NCBI GenBank assembly: GCA_964472175.1 | Contig: CAYYJF010000024.1 | Span: forward strand, 1 to 28,199 | From: UBA8389 sp964472175 | Lineage (GTDB): Bacteria > Bacteroidota > Bacteroidia > Bacteroidales > UBA1402 | DNA length: 28,199 nucleotides | Direction: 5' to 3' | Shown here: piece after piece, positions 7,660 to 16,660 of the stretch | How the letters are laid out: each line of letters begins with the position of its first letter | Position numbering within the stretch: the stretch's first letter is position 1 | The notes under the pieces: generated by a model | What the model was told of the DNA's origin: nothing | The model's database searches: none | What the model saw: the letters and a program-made list of their open reading frames with translations, nothing else | Translations under genes and position numbers: made by a program

Positions 7660-8495
7660 TGTGTGGCTTTATTTTCAAGTTCAATCCGTTCTTGTTTGTG
7701 GGTATAGCGTATGATGCGCACATTGGACAACGCATTGAAACGCGTTGACAAGGCCACTTTCAATCTCAGGTAGTTGGCATCGGTACTGCTGCCGTAATCG
7801 ACCACCCTTCCAACCATCACCCCTTCAGGAAAAATGGCTGAAAACCCGCTGGTAACAATGGTATCTCCCTTTTTCACCTGCACATAGGGCGGAATTTCTT
7901 CCAAATACGCATACCTACTGTCCACCCCATCCCAGACCAAAGACCCCAGGGCTTTATTTTGTTTGATTTTACAACTAAACCGCTGATCTTTGTTCAAAAC
8001 AGGTATCGCAATGGCATAGTTTTCTGAGACCAAACTAATGACCCCAACAATGCCTTCCGAATTGGCCACACCCATTTCCGGCTTAATGCCATCTTTTGAA
8101 CCCACATTCAATGTAATGTAGTTTCGTAAATGCGACACCGTACTGTGGATCACTTTTGCAGGAATCAGGGAAAACTCATCGGCAGACTGGACACGATACA
8201 TCGCAATTTTGGAAGTATCCGTCAACCGTCCCAATGCCGATTTCAGATGGGCAACTTCCATTTGCAGGCGGTTGTTTTCTTCAAACAACACCTCGTTATT
8301 GTGCCGCAAATTCAAATATCCGGTAACCTGATCCTTGACAGAAAAAGCATAACCATTGATTTTGTTTGCCGTACTAAAAATAGCACTTTGCTGATAATTG
8401 TTGAAATTGAACAGCAGATACAGAGAAACAGATTCCAGCAGCACAAAAAGAAAGATGGTGCCGTATTTTGCCAAAAATCTAAAGATATTTCTCAT
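7656..8495 (-). CDS. mreC: Rod shape-determining protein MreC
   Basis: 279 residues. A short cytosolic N-terminus and one membrane helix (about residues 12-30) are followed by a coiled coil (about 60-90, with ENNRLQMEVAHLKSAL) and two periplasmic beta domains. Typical MreC phrases are LNVGSKDGIKPEMGV, EGIVGVI, GDTIVTSGFSAIFPEGVMVG and a final strand region. It scaffolds the elongation machinery and activates PBP2. It follows mreB after a 78-base gap holding a strong hairpin and overlaps mreD by four bases. Confidence 0.93.
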   Translation of the reverse strand: MRNIFRFLAKYGTIFLFVLLESVSLYLLFNFNNYQQSAIFSTANKINGYAFSVKDQVTGYLNLRHNNEVLFEENNRLQMEVAHLKSALGRLTDTSKIAMYRVQSADEFSLIPAKVIHSTVSHLRNYITLNVGSKDGIKPEMGVANSEGIVGVISLVSENYAIAIPVLNKDQRFSCKIKQNKALGSLVWDGVDSRYAYLEEIPPYVQVKKGDTIVTSGFSAIFPEGVMVGRVVDYGSSTDANYLRLKVALSTRFNALSNVRIIRYTHKQERIELENKATQ

Positions 8496-8528
8496 GTGGG
8501 GCCAATAACCTTATATAATATCAGAAAC

Positions 8529-8559
8529 AAGGGGAGCTGCATTTGATGGCAGCCCCCTT
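8529..8559 (-). terminator. Hairpin between mreB and mreC (attenuator or RNA-stability element)
   Basis: On the minus strand AAGGGGGCTGC pairs with GCAGCTCCCCTT around an 8-base loop, an 11-bp GC-rich stem with one bulged T. The following bases (GTTTCTG) are only weakly T-rich, so it is more likely a partial terminator or 3' stabiliser that lowers expression of mreC and the genes after it relative to mreB. Confidence 0.6.
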
Positions 8560-8573
8560 CTATTTGTTCAAAA

Positions 8574-9593
8574 TCAACGAATCAAGAAGTTGAATTTATC
8601 CACATTCTTCAATGCAACACCAGTACCTCTGGCAACAGCATGCAATGGATCTTCAGCAACATGAAACGGTATATTGATTTTTTCGCTTAAACGTTTTGCC
8701 AATCCACGAAGTAAAGCACCGCCACCGGCCAAATAGACGCCACGTCTGACAATATCAGAATACAATTCAGGTGGCGTTTGCTCCAAGGCACTCAACACAG
8801 CCATTTCCACTTTAGAAATGGATTTTTCCAAACAATGGGCAATTTCCTGATAAGAAACCGGAACTTCCATGGGAAGCGCTGTCATTTGATTGGGACCATG
8901 TACGATATAATCTTCCGGGGGACTATCCAATTCTGTCAGGGCCGACCCCACATTGATTTTAATCATTTCAGCCGTACGTTCCCCAACACGCAGATTGTGC
9001 TGTCTTCTCATATACTCCTGAATATCAGCAGTAAAATCATCTCCGGCAATGCGAAGGGATTTGTTGGCCACAATACCACCCAAAGAGATGATGGCAATTT
9101 CGGTTGTACCACCACCGATGTCAACGATCATGTTTCCTTCCGGTGCCTCTACATCAATTCCGATGCCAATGGCAGCAGCCATGGGTTCAAAAATCATGTA
9201 CACGTCACGTCCGCCGGCATGTTCGGCAGAATCCCTGACCGCGCGCAACTCGACTTCAGTTGAACCGGATGGCACACATATCACCATGCGTAAATTGGGT
9301 GAAAACAGCCTTTTTTTGGACGTTGCCATTTTGATCAATCCGCGCATCATTTGCTCGGCAGCATAAAAATCTGCAATGACTCCATCTCTGAGCGGGCGTA
9401 CTGTTTTGATGTTATCCGGTGTTTTACCGTGCATCATCTGAGCGGTTTTACCAACTGCAATCAACTTGTCGGTACGTCTGTCAAGCGCCACAATACTCGG
9501 TTCATCGACCACAACTTTATCGTTTAGCGTGATGATGGTATTGGCCGTACCAAGATCCATGGCTATTTCTTGAGTGAATGAAAACAATCCCAT
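8574..9593 (-). CDS. mreB: Rod shape-determining protein MreB (actin-like)
   Basis: 339 residues, full length for MreB. The actin-fold nucleotide-binding motifs are visible: phosphate-1 MDLGTANT near residue 13, phosphate-2 DIGGGTTEIAIISLGG near 160, and the adenosine motif AGGGALLRGL near 290. The N-terminal amphipathic membrane-binding start is MGLFSFTQE. MreB forms membrane-bound filaments that guide wall elongation. purH ends 5 bases upstream, so it is probably on the same transcript; a hairpin follows the gene. Confidence 0.97.
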   Translation of the reverse strand: MGLFSFTQEIAMDLGTANTIITLNDKVVVDEPSIVALDRRTDKLIAVGKTAQMMHGKTPDNIKTVRPLRDGVIADFYAAEQMMRGLIKMATSKKRLFSPNLRMVICVPSGSTEVELRAVRDSAEHAGGRDVYMIFEPMAAAIGIGIDVEAPEGNMIVDIGGGTTEIAIISLGGIVANKSLRIAGDDFTADIQEYMRRQHNLRVGERTAEMIKINVGSALTELDSPPEDYIVHGPNQMTALPMEVPVSYQEIAHCLEKSISKVEMAVLSALEQTPPELYSDIVRRGVYLAGGGALLRGLAKRLSEKINIPFHVAEDPLHAVARGTGVALKNVDKFNFLIR

Positions 9594-9598
9594 AATCG

Positions 9599-11122
9599 TT
9601 AATGTTTAAAATGTCTGAAACCGGTCAACACCATCGCCAAATCATGTGCATTGCAATAATCGATGGATTTCTGATCATTGATGGAACCTCCCGGATGAAT
9701 CACCGCTTTAATTCCTGCCTGATCGGCAATTTCGACGCAATCCGGGAAAGGGAAAAAGGCATCCGAAGCCATCACTGAACCCTCCAGATTCATGTTAAAT
9801 GCACCGGCTTTTTCAATGGCTTGTCTGAGTGCATCCACCCTGGAGGTCTGCCCTACGCCACTGGCACAAAGCTGTTTGTTTTTAGCCAACACAATGGCAT
9901 TGGATTTTGTATGTTTGACAATTTTGTTTGCAAACAATAAGTCTTCAATTTGTTGCGAAGTTGGTACCACCTGCGTCACCGATTTCAAAGCATCAGCGGT
10001 TTCAACATGCAGGTCTTTGTCTTGAACCAACACACCATTCAACAAAGAGCGGAATTGCTTGTTGGGCAGCTCCATGTTTTTCTTTATCAAGATGATGCGG
10101 TTCTTTTTGGAAGATAGAATCTTCAACGCTTCTACATCATAATCCGGTGCAATGATGATTTCAAAGAAAATCTGATTGACTTCAACAGCGGTGGCTTCAT
10201 CCACCACAGCATTGGTAATCAGCACACCTCCGAAAGCGGAAACCGGATCACCTGCCAAAGCATCTTTCCAGGCATCTTTCAAACAGTCTCTGGAAGCTAT
10301 GCCACAAGCGTTGTTGTGTTTCAAAATAGCAAAAGTCGTTTCCTCAAAATCACCAATCAAAGAAACAGCAGCTTCAATATCGAGTAAGTTGTTGTATGAA
10401 ATTTCTTTGCCTTGCAATTGCTCAAACATGGCATCAAAATCGCCATAGAAAGCACCACTCTGATGTGGGTTTTCACCGTAGCGCAACGATTTGGCTTCAT
10501 CTTTGACTGCTCTGAAAGCAGAACCTTCACCACCATCAAACCAGTTGAAAATGGTCGAATCATAATAGGATGAAACAGCAAAGGCTTCTTTGGCGAACCA
10601 ACGGCGGTCTTCGATGGAAGTAGTCGCATTTTTCTCATTCAACATGTCCAAAAGCGGGGCATATTGAGCTTTGGAAGCCACAATCACCACATCGTTGAAA
10701 TTTTTGGCAGCAGCACGAATCAAGGAGATGCCACCGATGTCAATTTTTTCCACAATGTCTGCAGCAGAAGCTCCTGAAGCGACCGTTTGTTCAAATGGAT
10801 ACAGATCGACAATAACCAGGTCTATTTCAGGAATCTCATACTGTGCACATTGTTCCACATCAATGGCCAGGTCTCTTCTGGATAAAATACCACCAAACAC
10901 TTTCGGATGCAAGGTTTTCACACGACCACCCAAAATAGAAGGATATCCGGTCAAATCTTCCACTGCGTCGCAAGGCAAACCCAAAGACTCAATGAACTGT
11001 TGCGTTCCGCCGGTTGAAACAAATGTAACACCCAAACTGTTCAATTTTAACAGGATTTCATCCAAACCGTCTTTGTGGTAAACGGAAACCAATGCTCTTT
11101 TTATGATTTTCTCAGCTGACAT
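9599..11122 (-). CDS. purH: Bifunctional AICAR transformylase / IMP cyclohydrolase
   Basis: 507 residues, the normal length. It performs the last two steps of purine synthesis, formylating AICAR and closing the ring to IMP. The N-terminal MGS-like cyclohydrolase domain (about 1-190) has STGGT, GGRVKTLHPK and related residues. The C-terminal transformylase domain has RYGENPHQSG, NNLLDIEAA, the catalytic KHNNACG, GQTSRVDALRQA and DAFFPFPD, and ends with RHFKH, as in many relatives. It leads the cluster with mreB 5 bases downstream, an arrangement recurring in Bacteroidota. Confidence 0.97.
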   Translation of the reverse strand: MSAEKIIKRALVSVYHKDGLDEILLKLNSLGVTFVSTGGTQQFIESLGLPCDAVEDLTGYPSILGGRVKTLHPKVFGGILSRRDLAIDVEQCAQYEIPEIDLVIVDLYPFEQTVASGASAADIVEKIDIGGISLIRAAAKNFNDVVIVASKAQYAPLLDMLNEKNATTSIEDRRWFAKEAFAVSSYYDSTIFNWFDGGEGSAFRAVKDEAKSLRYGENPHQSGAFYGDFDAMFEQLQGKEISYNNLLDIEAAVSLIGDFEETTFAILKHNNACGIASRDCLKDAWKDALAGDPVSAFGGVLITNAVVDEATAVEVNQIFFEIIIAPDYDVEALKILSSKKNRIILIKKNMELPNKQFRSLLNGVLVQDKDLHVETADALKSVTQVVPTSQQIEDLLFANKIVKHTKSNAIVLAKNKQLCASGVGQTSRVDALRQAIEKAGAFNMNLEGSVMASDAFFPFPDCVEIADQAGIKAVIHPGGSINDQKSIDYCNAHDLAMVLTGFRHFKH

Positions 11123-11166
11123 AAATTTTGAAATTTTTACGCTTACTTTTTGTACGTATTAGCCCG

Positions 11167-11174
11167 CAAAGCTA
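11167..11174 (-). promoter_or_regulatory. Candidate -7 element for the purH-mre cluster
   Basis: Minus-strand TAGCTTTG fits TAnnTTTG and lies 44 bases before the purH ATG. The upstream TTTTTG is only 14 bases away, shorter than the usual spacing, so the -33 box is doubtful. Confidence 0.45.
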
Positions 11175-11290
11175 CATAATTATAACTTCAAAAACGCTTA
11201 AATTAGGTAAAAAATGGCAGTGCTTTTGTACAAAATTCATTTTTTTCTAAAAAATACCATGAAAAATTTGGATTTAAAAAAAAAGCAATC

Positions 11291-11298
11291 TTACTTTG
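11291..11298 (+). promoter_or_regulatory. Candidate -7 element for the GntR/ABC export operon
   Basis: TTACTTTG is a near match to TAnnTTTG. It lies 30 bases before the first ATG and directly before the palindrome at 11306-11325, which would then cover the transcription start. Confidence 0.5.
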
Positions 11299-11305
11299 CG
11301 GTGTC

Positions 11306-11325
11306 TTAGTACATTAATACACTAA
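11306..11325 (+). promoter_or_regulatory. Palindromic operator, probably for the GntR (YtrA-type) regulator
   Basis: TTAGTACATTAATACACTAA is palindromic at 16 of 20 positions, centred on ATTAAT, and ends three bases before the ATG of the first gene. YtrA-type GntR proteins usually repress their own operon from such a site, and the regulator gene is third in this operon. Confidence 0.6.
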
Positions 11326-11328
11326 ACC

Positions 11329-12183
11329 ATGATTGAAGTCAACCAACTGAGTTTCACTTACTCAAGAAAACAGCCGGACATCTTTACCAACCTGAATTTG
11401 AGCCTTAAAGGAGGACATATTTACGGTCTTTTGGGCAAAAATGGTGCCGGAAAAACCACTCTGCTCAAAATTCTTGCAGGTTTGCGCAAACCCCAAAGTG
11501 GCAGTTGCAACATTTTGTCAATGAAGTCTTTTGATCGCGATGCACAGATGCTTGAAAAGCTCTATTTTTTAACGGATGAAATCTGGTTGCCGGACACAAA
11601 CGTGGAAGGTTACCTGAATTTATATGCCAAAATGTACCCAAGCTTCGATTTTGACTTGTTTGAACATTGCTTAAAAGAATTCGAAATCGATCGCACACAC
11701 AAATTCAAGCACATGTCGTTTGGACAACGGAAAAAAGTGTCCATCAGTTTTGCTTTTGCCACCCAATGCCGCATCCTCATCATGGACGAACCCACCAACG
11801 GTTTGGATATTCCGTCCAAAGTTCAGTTTAGAAAATTGGCTGCCAACCTGATCACAGACGACCGCTGTCTCATCCTTTCCACCCATCAAGTAAGAGACTT
11901 GGAAAGTCTCATTGATCAAATCATCATTCTGGAAAACAGCCAAATACTCTTGAACGAAACCATCGATGTCATTTGCGAAAGGTTGTTGTTTAAAAATATG
12001 CCATCCACTGACAACCAACCAGATATGTTGTTCAGCGAATTCACGCCCAAAGGCTTTGTTTGCATTTTCAACAACCTTGAAAAAGAAGAAAGCAAACTTG
12101 ACCTGGAGGTCTTATTCAACTTCGCTACCCAAAATCCCGAAGTGTTTAAGCGTTTATTTTCAAACCAGCGTAACAACCATTAA
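11329..12183 (+). CDS. ABC transporter ATP-binding protein (YtrB-like)
   Basis: 284 residues. Walker A is GKNGAGKTT (36-44). The signature is degenerate, MSFGQRKKVS in place of LSGGQ. Walker B is ILIMDEPTNGLD and the switch His is in LSTHQ. The C-terminal 80 residues after the nucleotide-binding domain are not conserved in an obvious way. This ATPase type pairs with a separate membrane protein (the next gene, 11 bases downstream) and a short GntR regulator, the same set as the ytr operons of Firmicutes, which answer to cell-wall antibiotics. The substrate is unknown. Confidence 0.88.
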   Translation: MIEVNQLSFTYSRKQPDIFTNLNLSLKGGHIYGLLGKNGAGKTTLLKILAGLRKPQSGSCNILSMKSFDRDAQMLEKLYFLTDEIWLPDTNVEGYLNLYAKMYPSFDFDLFEHCLKEFEIDRTHKFKHMSFGQRKKVSISFAFATQCRILIMDEPTNGLDIPSKVQFRKLAANLITDDRCLILSTHQVRDLESLIDQIIILENSQILLNETIDVICERLLFKNMPSTDNQPDMLFSEFTPKGFVCIFNNLEKEESKLDLEVLFNFATQNPEVFKRLFSNQRNNH

Positions 12184-12194
12184 ATCCAAACACC

Positions 12195-13001
12195 ATGCTA
12201 ACCTTGACCCAATTGGCCAACGAACTGAATATTTTGATCAGATTGAACTGGAAAAAACATGCGCTGCTCTTGCTCATATATGCCATCTATGTAGCATTTT
12301 TTCACTATGGCATCTACCAAAATGCGCTCACACATAGTAGAACCCTAACTCTCAGCAGTATGCTTACAGATGGTCCGTTGTTTGTTTTTTTGATAGTCGT
12401 ATCTTTGGATGTATTCAAACAACTCAGACAGCCTGTCGGTTCCATTCAGTACCTGCTTGCACCCGCACAAAAATCGGCTAAATTTCTGGCAGCCTGGTTG
12501 TATTCCTTCTTGATGGTAATCATCGCATTTGTTGTCACCTACAACTTAACACACCTGCTCTGTGTCTATATTTTCAATACATTCACACCGGTACACTTTT
12601 CGATTATGAGCACCAATACCGATGCTACCACGTATTTAAACCCGAAAACCCTCCCATTTTTATTCCAAAACATGGACCAGTTTTACCCCTTCTTTGTTTC
12701 TATGATGGGTACACATGCCACATTCTTTCTAGGCTCTGTCTTTTTTCGTAAAAACCCTTTCATTAAAACGTTGTTGGCTTCTTTTGGTTTGGGATTGTTG
12801 CAACTGCTGCTCGGTTACATCATTTTAAAAATTGCCGGGGTCGATCTGACGCTTATCACCATCGACAAACATGCCATTGAAACAAACATTCCGGTTCATT
12901 TGCAACAGGCATATCTTACTTACAAAACAGTTTTCGAGTGGATATTCCCTTTCATTTGCTGGTATCTGGCTTATTTGACGCTCAAACTCAAACAAGTGTA
13001 A
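12195..13001 (+). CDS. ABC transporter membrane protein (six helices)
   Basis: 268 residues with about six hydrophobic segments: near residues 20-42, 57-75, 95-120, 160-180, 190-215 and 240-262. There is no catalytic motif. An RQPVGSIQYLLAPAQKSAKF stretch after the second helix looks like the cytosolic coupling region of ABC-2 type permeases that export or flip substrates. It lies between its ATPase (11 bases upstream) and the GntR gene (3 bases downstream), so it is very likely the membrane half of that transporter. Assignment rests on context and topology; no close family name can be given. Confidence 0.75.
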   Translation: MLTLTQLANELNILIRLNWKKHALLLLIYAIYVAFFHYGIYQNALTHSRTLTLSSMLTDGPLFVFLIVVSLDVFKQLRQPVGSIQYLLAPAQKSAKFLAAWLYSFLMVIIAFVVTYNLTHLLCVYIFNTFTPVHFSIMSTNTDATTYLNPKTLPFLFQNMDQFYPFFVSMMGTHATFFLGSVFFRKNPFIKTLLASFGLGLLQLLLGYIILKIAGVDLTLITIDKHAIETNIPVHLQQAYLTYKTVFEWIFPFICWYLAYLTLKLKQV

Positions 13002-13004
13002 ATT

Positions 13005-13382
13005 ATGGATTTTCATGAAAACAAACCCATCTATTTGCAAATAGCCGACCTGATCAGCGAGCAAATATTGGCCAAACAATGGATGACAGAAGAAAAAATT
13101 CCTTCGGTCCGGGAAATGGGGGTCAACCTGCAAGTCAATCCCAACACCGTATTGCGCACCTACGACTTGTTGCAACAAAAAGGGATCATCTTCAACAAAC
13201 GTGGTGTAGGCTATTTTGTCGAGAAAAATGCCGTTAAGAAAATTTTAGATTTTAAACGTGAAGATTTTTACATAAACACATTACCCAACTTCTTCAAAAC
13301 ACTATCTTTGCTAAAAATTAAGCCGGAAGAAATCCTCGAACGATTTCGACAATTTGAAGAGGAATCCAACACGAAAGGTTGA
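13005..13382 (+). CDS. GntR-family transcriptional regulator, YtrA subfamily
   Basis: 125 residues. The winged helix-turn-helix occupies about 8-75 with the typical phrases PIYLQIADLISEQI, IPSVREMGVNLQVNPNTVLR and the wing GVGYFV. Only some 45 residues follow, too short for the FadR or HutC ligand domains and as expected for YtrA-type repressors, which dimerise through short C-terminal helices. Third gene in the operon and likely autorepressor at the palindrome 11306-11325. Being in the same transcript as the following MacAB-TolC-like genes suggests it also controls them. Confidence 0.9.
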   Translation: MDFHENKPIYLQIADLISEQILAKQWMTEEKIPSVREMGVNLQVNPNTVLRTYDLLQQKGIIFNKRGVGYFVEKNAVKKILDFKREDFYINTLPNFFKTLSLLKIKPEEILERFRQFEEESNTKG

Positions 13383-13407
13383 TTGAACACCCATTACACT
13401 TATCCTC

Positions 13408-14094
13408 ATGATCCGAATTGAAAACATTCACAAAACCTATCCGGGCGCACAGCCGCTGCACGTATTAAAGGGCATCAATCTGCAAATTGAACAAGGGGAA
13501 TTTGTGTCCATCATGGGTGCTTCAGGTTCAGGAAAATCAACCTTGTTGAACATTCTTGGCATTCTGGACGACTACGACGAAGGCAATTACTACCTGGACG
13601 GCAAGCTGATACGCAATTTATCCGAAAAAAAAGCCGCTGAATACAGAAACCACATGATCGGTTTCATCTTTCAGTCTTTCAACCTGATCAGTTTTAAAAA
13701 CGCATTGGAAAATGTGGCACTACCATTATACTACCAAGGCGTTTCCAGAAAAAAAAGGCAGCAAATGGCCATGGAATACCTCGACCGCATGGGTCTGAAA
13801 GACTGGTGGCACCACTATCCAAATGAACTTTCAGGCGGACAAAAACAACGCATCGCCATTGCCAGGGCATTGATATCCAATCCAAAAGTCATTTTAGCGG
13901 ACGAACCCACCGGTGCGCTCGACTCAGTGACCACCCGGGAAGTAATGCAAGTCTTGAGTGATGTAAACAAAGCCGGCATCACCATGATTGTGGTCACCCA
14001 CGAAGCTTCGGTCGCAGAAAATACCAATCGGATTATACACATCAAAGACGGTCTGATAGAATCAGACATAGCGAACGATCATGAAAGTGCTTGA
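13408..14094 (+). CDS. ABC transporter ATP-binding protein, MacB/LolD type
   Basis: 228 residues. Walker A is GASGSGKST (37-45), the Q-loop lies in FIFQSFNLI, the signature is LSGGQKQR, Walker B is VILADEPTGALDS and the switch is VVTHE. The N-terminal HVLKGINLQIEQGEF and the A-L-D-S after Walker B are typical of the MacB/LolD/FtsE group. It powers the two permeases that follow. It overlaps the first permease by 14 bases and starts 25 bases after the GntR gene, with no terminator or new promoter evident. Confidence 0.92.
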   Translation: MIRIENIHKTYPGAQPLHVLKGINLQIEQGEFVSIMGASGSGKSTLLNILGILDDYDEGNYYLDGKLIRNLSEKKAAEYRNHMIGFIFQSFNLISFKNALENVALPLYYQGVSRKKRQQMAMEYLDRMGLKDWWHHYPNELSGGQKQRIAIARALISNPKVILADEPTGALDSVTTREVMQVLSDVNKAGITMIVVTHEASVAENTNRIIHIKDGLIESDIANDHESA

Positions 14095-15358
14095 ATTTGA
14101 CACCCTGACAGAAATCCTCACCACCATGAGGGAAAACAAGTTGCGCACATTCCTTACCGGATTTGCCGTAGCCTGGGGTATCTTCATGCTCATCGTCTTG
14201 CTGGGTTCGGGCAACGGCCTGAAAAACGGCATCATGTCCAACTTCAGTGAACGTGCCACCAACACCATGCAAATCTGGGGCGGTCGCACCTCTATGCCCT
14301 ACAAAGGCTATCAGGCATACCGCAGGCTCAAACTCACCAACGACCACCTGGCTTTGCTAAAAAATCGATTTCAGGAAATAGACTTGATTTCAGGAAATGT
14401 TCAAAGGGGAGCCGTGTTGTCCTATGGAAACGAATACCTTTCTGTCTCCATCCAAGGCGTTCAACCCGACTATCAAGGCATCGGAAAATTAACCTTCTCA
14501 CAGAAAAACGGACGTTTTATCAACGAAAACGATGTCAAAACAAACCGCAAAGTCATCGTTTTGAGCAAAAACGCATCCAAAACCCTGTTTAAAGAAATAA
14601 ATCCGGTTGGAAAATGGATCAAAGTGGATGGAATGCCCTTTCAGGTCATCGGACTGGACACCAAAACTTCTTTCCACAACGAATCGGAGGCATACATGGC
14701 CATGGAAACCGTTCAAAAGTTATACAACATGGGCGACCAGGTCAACCAAATTCAATTTTCCGTTGTTGGACTTCACACCAAGGAAGCCAATGATTTGCTG
14801 GAAGAGAACATCCGAAAAACCCTGGGGCGCGAATTGATGGTTCATCCGGACGATTTAAACAGCATCGGCTTGTGGAATCAGGCTTCAGACTATGTGCAAA
14901 CCATGACCATTTTTTCAACCATCGATGTCTTTATCTTTTTCATCGGAATATGCACCCTGATAGCGGGCATCGTTGGTGTGAGCAACATCATGGTCATCAC
15001 CGTCAAGGAAAGAACCAAAGAATTTGGCATCCGAAAAGCCCTGGGCGCAGGTCCGGGAACCATTTTAACCTCCATTTTGGCTGAATCCATTGTCATCACC
15101 TCCCTGTTTGGCTATTTGGGCATGATGCTGGGCATTGGTTTGCTAGAATTGGTTCAAAAGGTGATGTCACAATCACCTGGAGCGACGGCTGGAGGAGACG
15201 ATGAACCCACCATTCAAATCTTTCTCAATCCCGGGGTAGATTTGGGCATTGTATTTACAGCAACCGGATTGCTGATTGTGGCCGGATTGCTGGCCGGATA
15301 CCTGCCAGCCAGAAAGGCAGTACACATCAAACCGGTTGAAGCCATGCGCGCAGAATAA
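14081..15358 (+). CDS. MacB-type ABC permease, first copy
   Basis: 425 residues with the MacB/FtsX plan: an N-terminal helix (about 25-47, with RTFLTGFAVAWGIFMLIVLL), a large periplasmic domain (about 50-280) and three C-terminal helices. Hallmarks are GSGNGLKNGI, GVSNIMVITVKERTKEFGIR followed by KALGAGPGTI, and the ending YLPARKAVHIKPVEAMRAE. These proteins move force across the membrane to push periplasmic substrates through a MacA-TolC channel; they do not transport from the cytosol. Unlike E. coli MacB there is no fused ATPase; it is the separate upstream gene. Confidence 0.92.
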   Translation: MKVLEFDTLTEILTTMRENKLRTFLTGFAVAWGIFMLIVLLGSGNGLKNGIMSNFSERATNTMQIWGGRTSMPYKGYQAYRRLKLTNDHLALLKNRFQEIDLISGNVQRGAVLSYGNEYLSVSIQGVQPDYQGIGKLTFSQKNGRFINENDVKTNRKVIVLSKNASKTLFKEINPVGKWIKVDGMPFQVIGLDTKTSFHNESEAYMAMETVQKLYNMGDQVNQIQFSVVGLHTKEANDLLEENIRKTLGRELMVHPDDLNSIGLWNQASDYVQTMTIFSTIDVFIFFIGICTLIAGIVGVSNIMVITVKERTKEFGIRKALGAGPGTILTSILAESIVITSLFGYLGMMLGIGLLELVQKVMSQSPGATAGGDDEPTIQIFLNPGVDLGIVFTATGLLIVAGLLAGYLPARKAVHIKPVEAMRAE

Positions 15359-15377
15359 CTCAATAAAAGGAATACAC

Positions 15378-16640
15378 ATGTTTGACATAGATAAGTGGCA
15401 AGAAATATGGATCACCATCATGCGGAACAAAACCCGGAGTTTTTTCACCGCATTTGGGGTTTTCTGGGGCATTTTAATGCTGACCATTTTATTGGGCATG
15501 GGCAATGGCTTGAAAAATGGCATGATGAGCGAAATCAAGGGTTTTGCCACCAACTCCTGCTTTTTCTTTCCCGACCAAACCTCCCTGCCTTATGAAGGTT
15601 TTAAGAAAGGCCGAGTTTGGAGTATGAAAAACTCCGATATTGACGTGATTCGAGCCAACAGCACCGAATTGAAATATCTGGCACCACTCCTTTTTGGTGG
15701 CGGACGAAGCGAAAACAACACCGTGAGAGGCGACAAATCCGGCGCTTTCGGGGTTCGTGGATGTTATCCCGATTACGCCAAAATCGAAGAACAAGAATAC
15801 TTGTACGGCAGGTACATCAACGATGTGGATATACAGGGATACCGAAAAGTCTGCTTCATCGGTAAAAATGTGTATGAGAAACTCTTCGACCGGGGTGAAA
15901 ATCCCATTGGTTCGACCATTCGAAGCAACGGCATCTATTATTCGGTGATTGGAGTCGGTTCTGCCCTGAGTCAAATTCAAATCGGTGGCAGAAGCGACGA
16001 CCTGGTGGTTTTGCCTTTCACAACCATGCAACGCGCTTACAACCAAGGTGATAAAATTCAATTCCTGGCGGCCACCGCCAAAGATGGAGGCGATGCCAAG
16101 ATTCTGGAAACAGAAATCAAAACCATCCTAAAAAAACAAAATCAAATTGCACCCAACGATGACCGCGCTGTTGGCGGCTTCAACATCAGCGAACAATTCA
16201 AAATATTCAACAATATGTTTCTGGGTATCAACATCTTAATTTGGATTGTTGGTACTGGCACCTTGCTGGCAGGAACCATTGGCGTGAGCAACATCATGTT
16301 GGTTTCAGTCAGAGAACGCACCAAAGAAATTGGCATTCGTCGGGCTCTGGGTGCAAAACCACGCGACATCATTTCACAAATCATGACAGAGAGTTTGGTC
16401 CTCACCTCCATCGCCGGATTTTTCGGGTTGAGCATTGGGGTTGGCATCCTTTCACTCATAGACAACATCATCAACAGTTTGCCTGAAGAAAGCAACGTCT
16501 TCATCAAAAATATGGTCATCGATTTCGATGTTGCCATGGCAGCGTCCTTTATTTTACTTACCCTCGGCTTACTTTCCGGCATGCTTCCTGCACAACGCGC
16601 CATGCAAATTAAGGCGATTGAGGCACTGAGCGAAGAATAA
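15378..16640 (+). CDS. MacB-type ABC permease, second copy
   Basis: 420 residues from ATG at 15378. A longer frame starting at 15276 would overlap the previous gene by 83 bases and adds an unconserved leader. It has the same plan as the first permease: helix near 20-45 (TRSFFTAFGVFWGILMLTIL), periplasmic domain, three C-terminal helices, GVSNIMLVSVRERTKEIGIR, then RALGAKPRDI, and the end PAQRAMQIKAIEALSEE. The two copies share motifs at both ends but differ through the periplasmic domain, so they probably pair as a heterodimer on the single ATPase. 19 bases separate it from the first copy. Confidence 0.92.
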   Translation: MFDIDKWQEIWITIMRNKTRSFFTAFGVFWGILMLTILLGMGNGLKNGMMSEIKGFATNSCFFFPDQTSLPYEGFKKGRVWSMKNSDIDVIRANSTELKYLAPLLFGGGRSENNTVRGDKSGAFGVRGCYPDYAKIEEQEYLYGRYINDVDIQGYRKVCFIGKNVYEKLFDRGENPIGSTIRSNGIYYSVIGVGSALSQIQIGGRSDDLVVLPFTTMQRAYNQGDKIQFLAATAKDGGDAKILETEIKTILKKQNQIAPNDDRAVGGFNISEQFKIFNNMFLGINILIWIVGTGTLLAGTIGVSNIMLVSVRERTKEIGIRRALGAKPRDIISQIMTESLVLTSIAGFFGLSIGVGILSLIDNIINSLPEESNVFIKNMVIDFDVAMAASFILLTLGLLSGMLPAQRAMQIKAIEALSEE

Positions 16641-16660
16641 ACAATACATACAAAAAAGAC

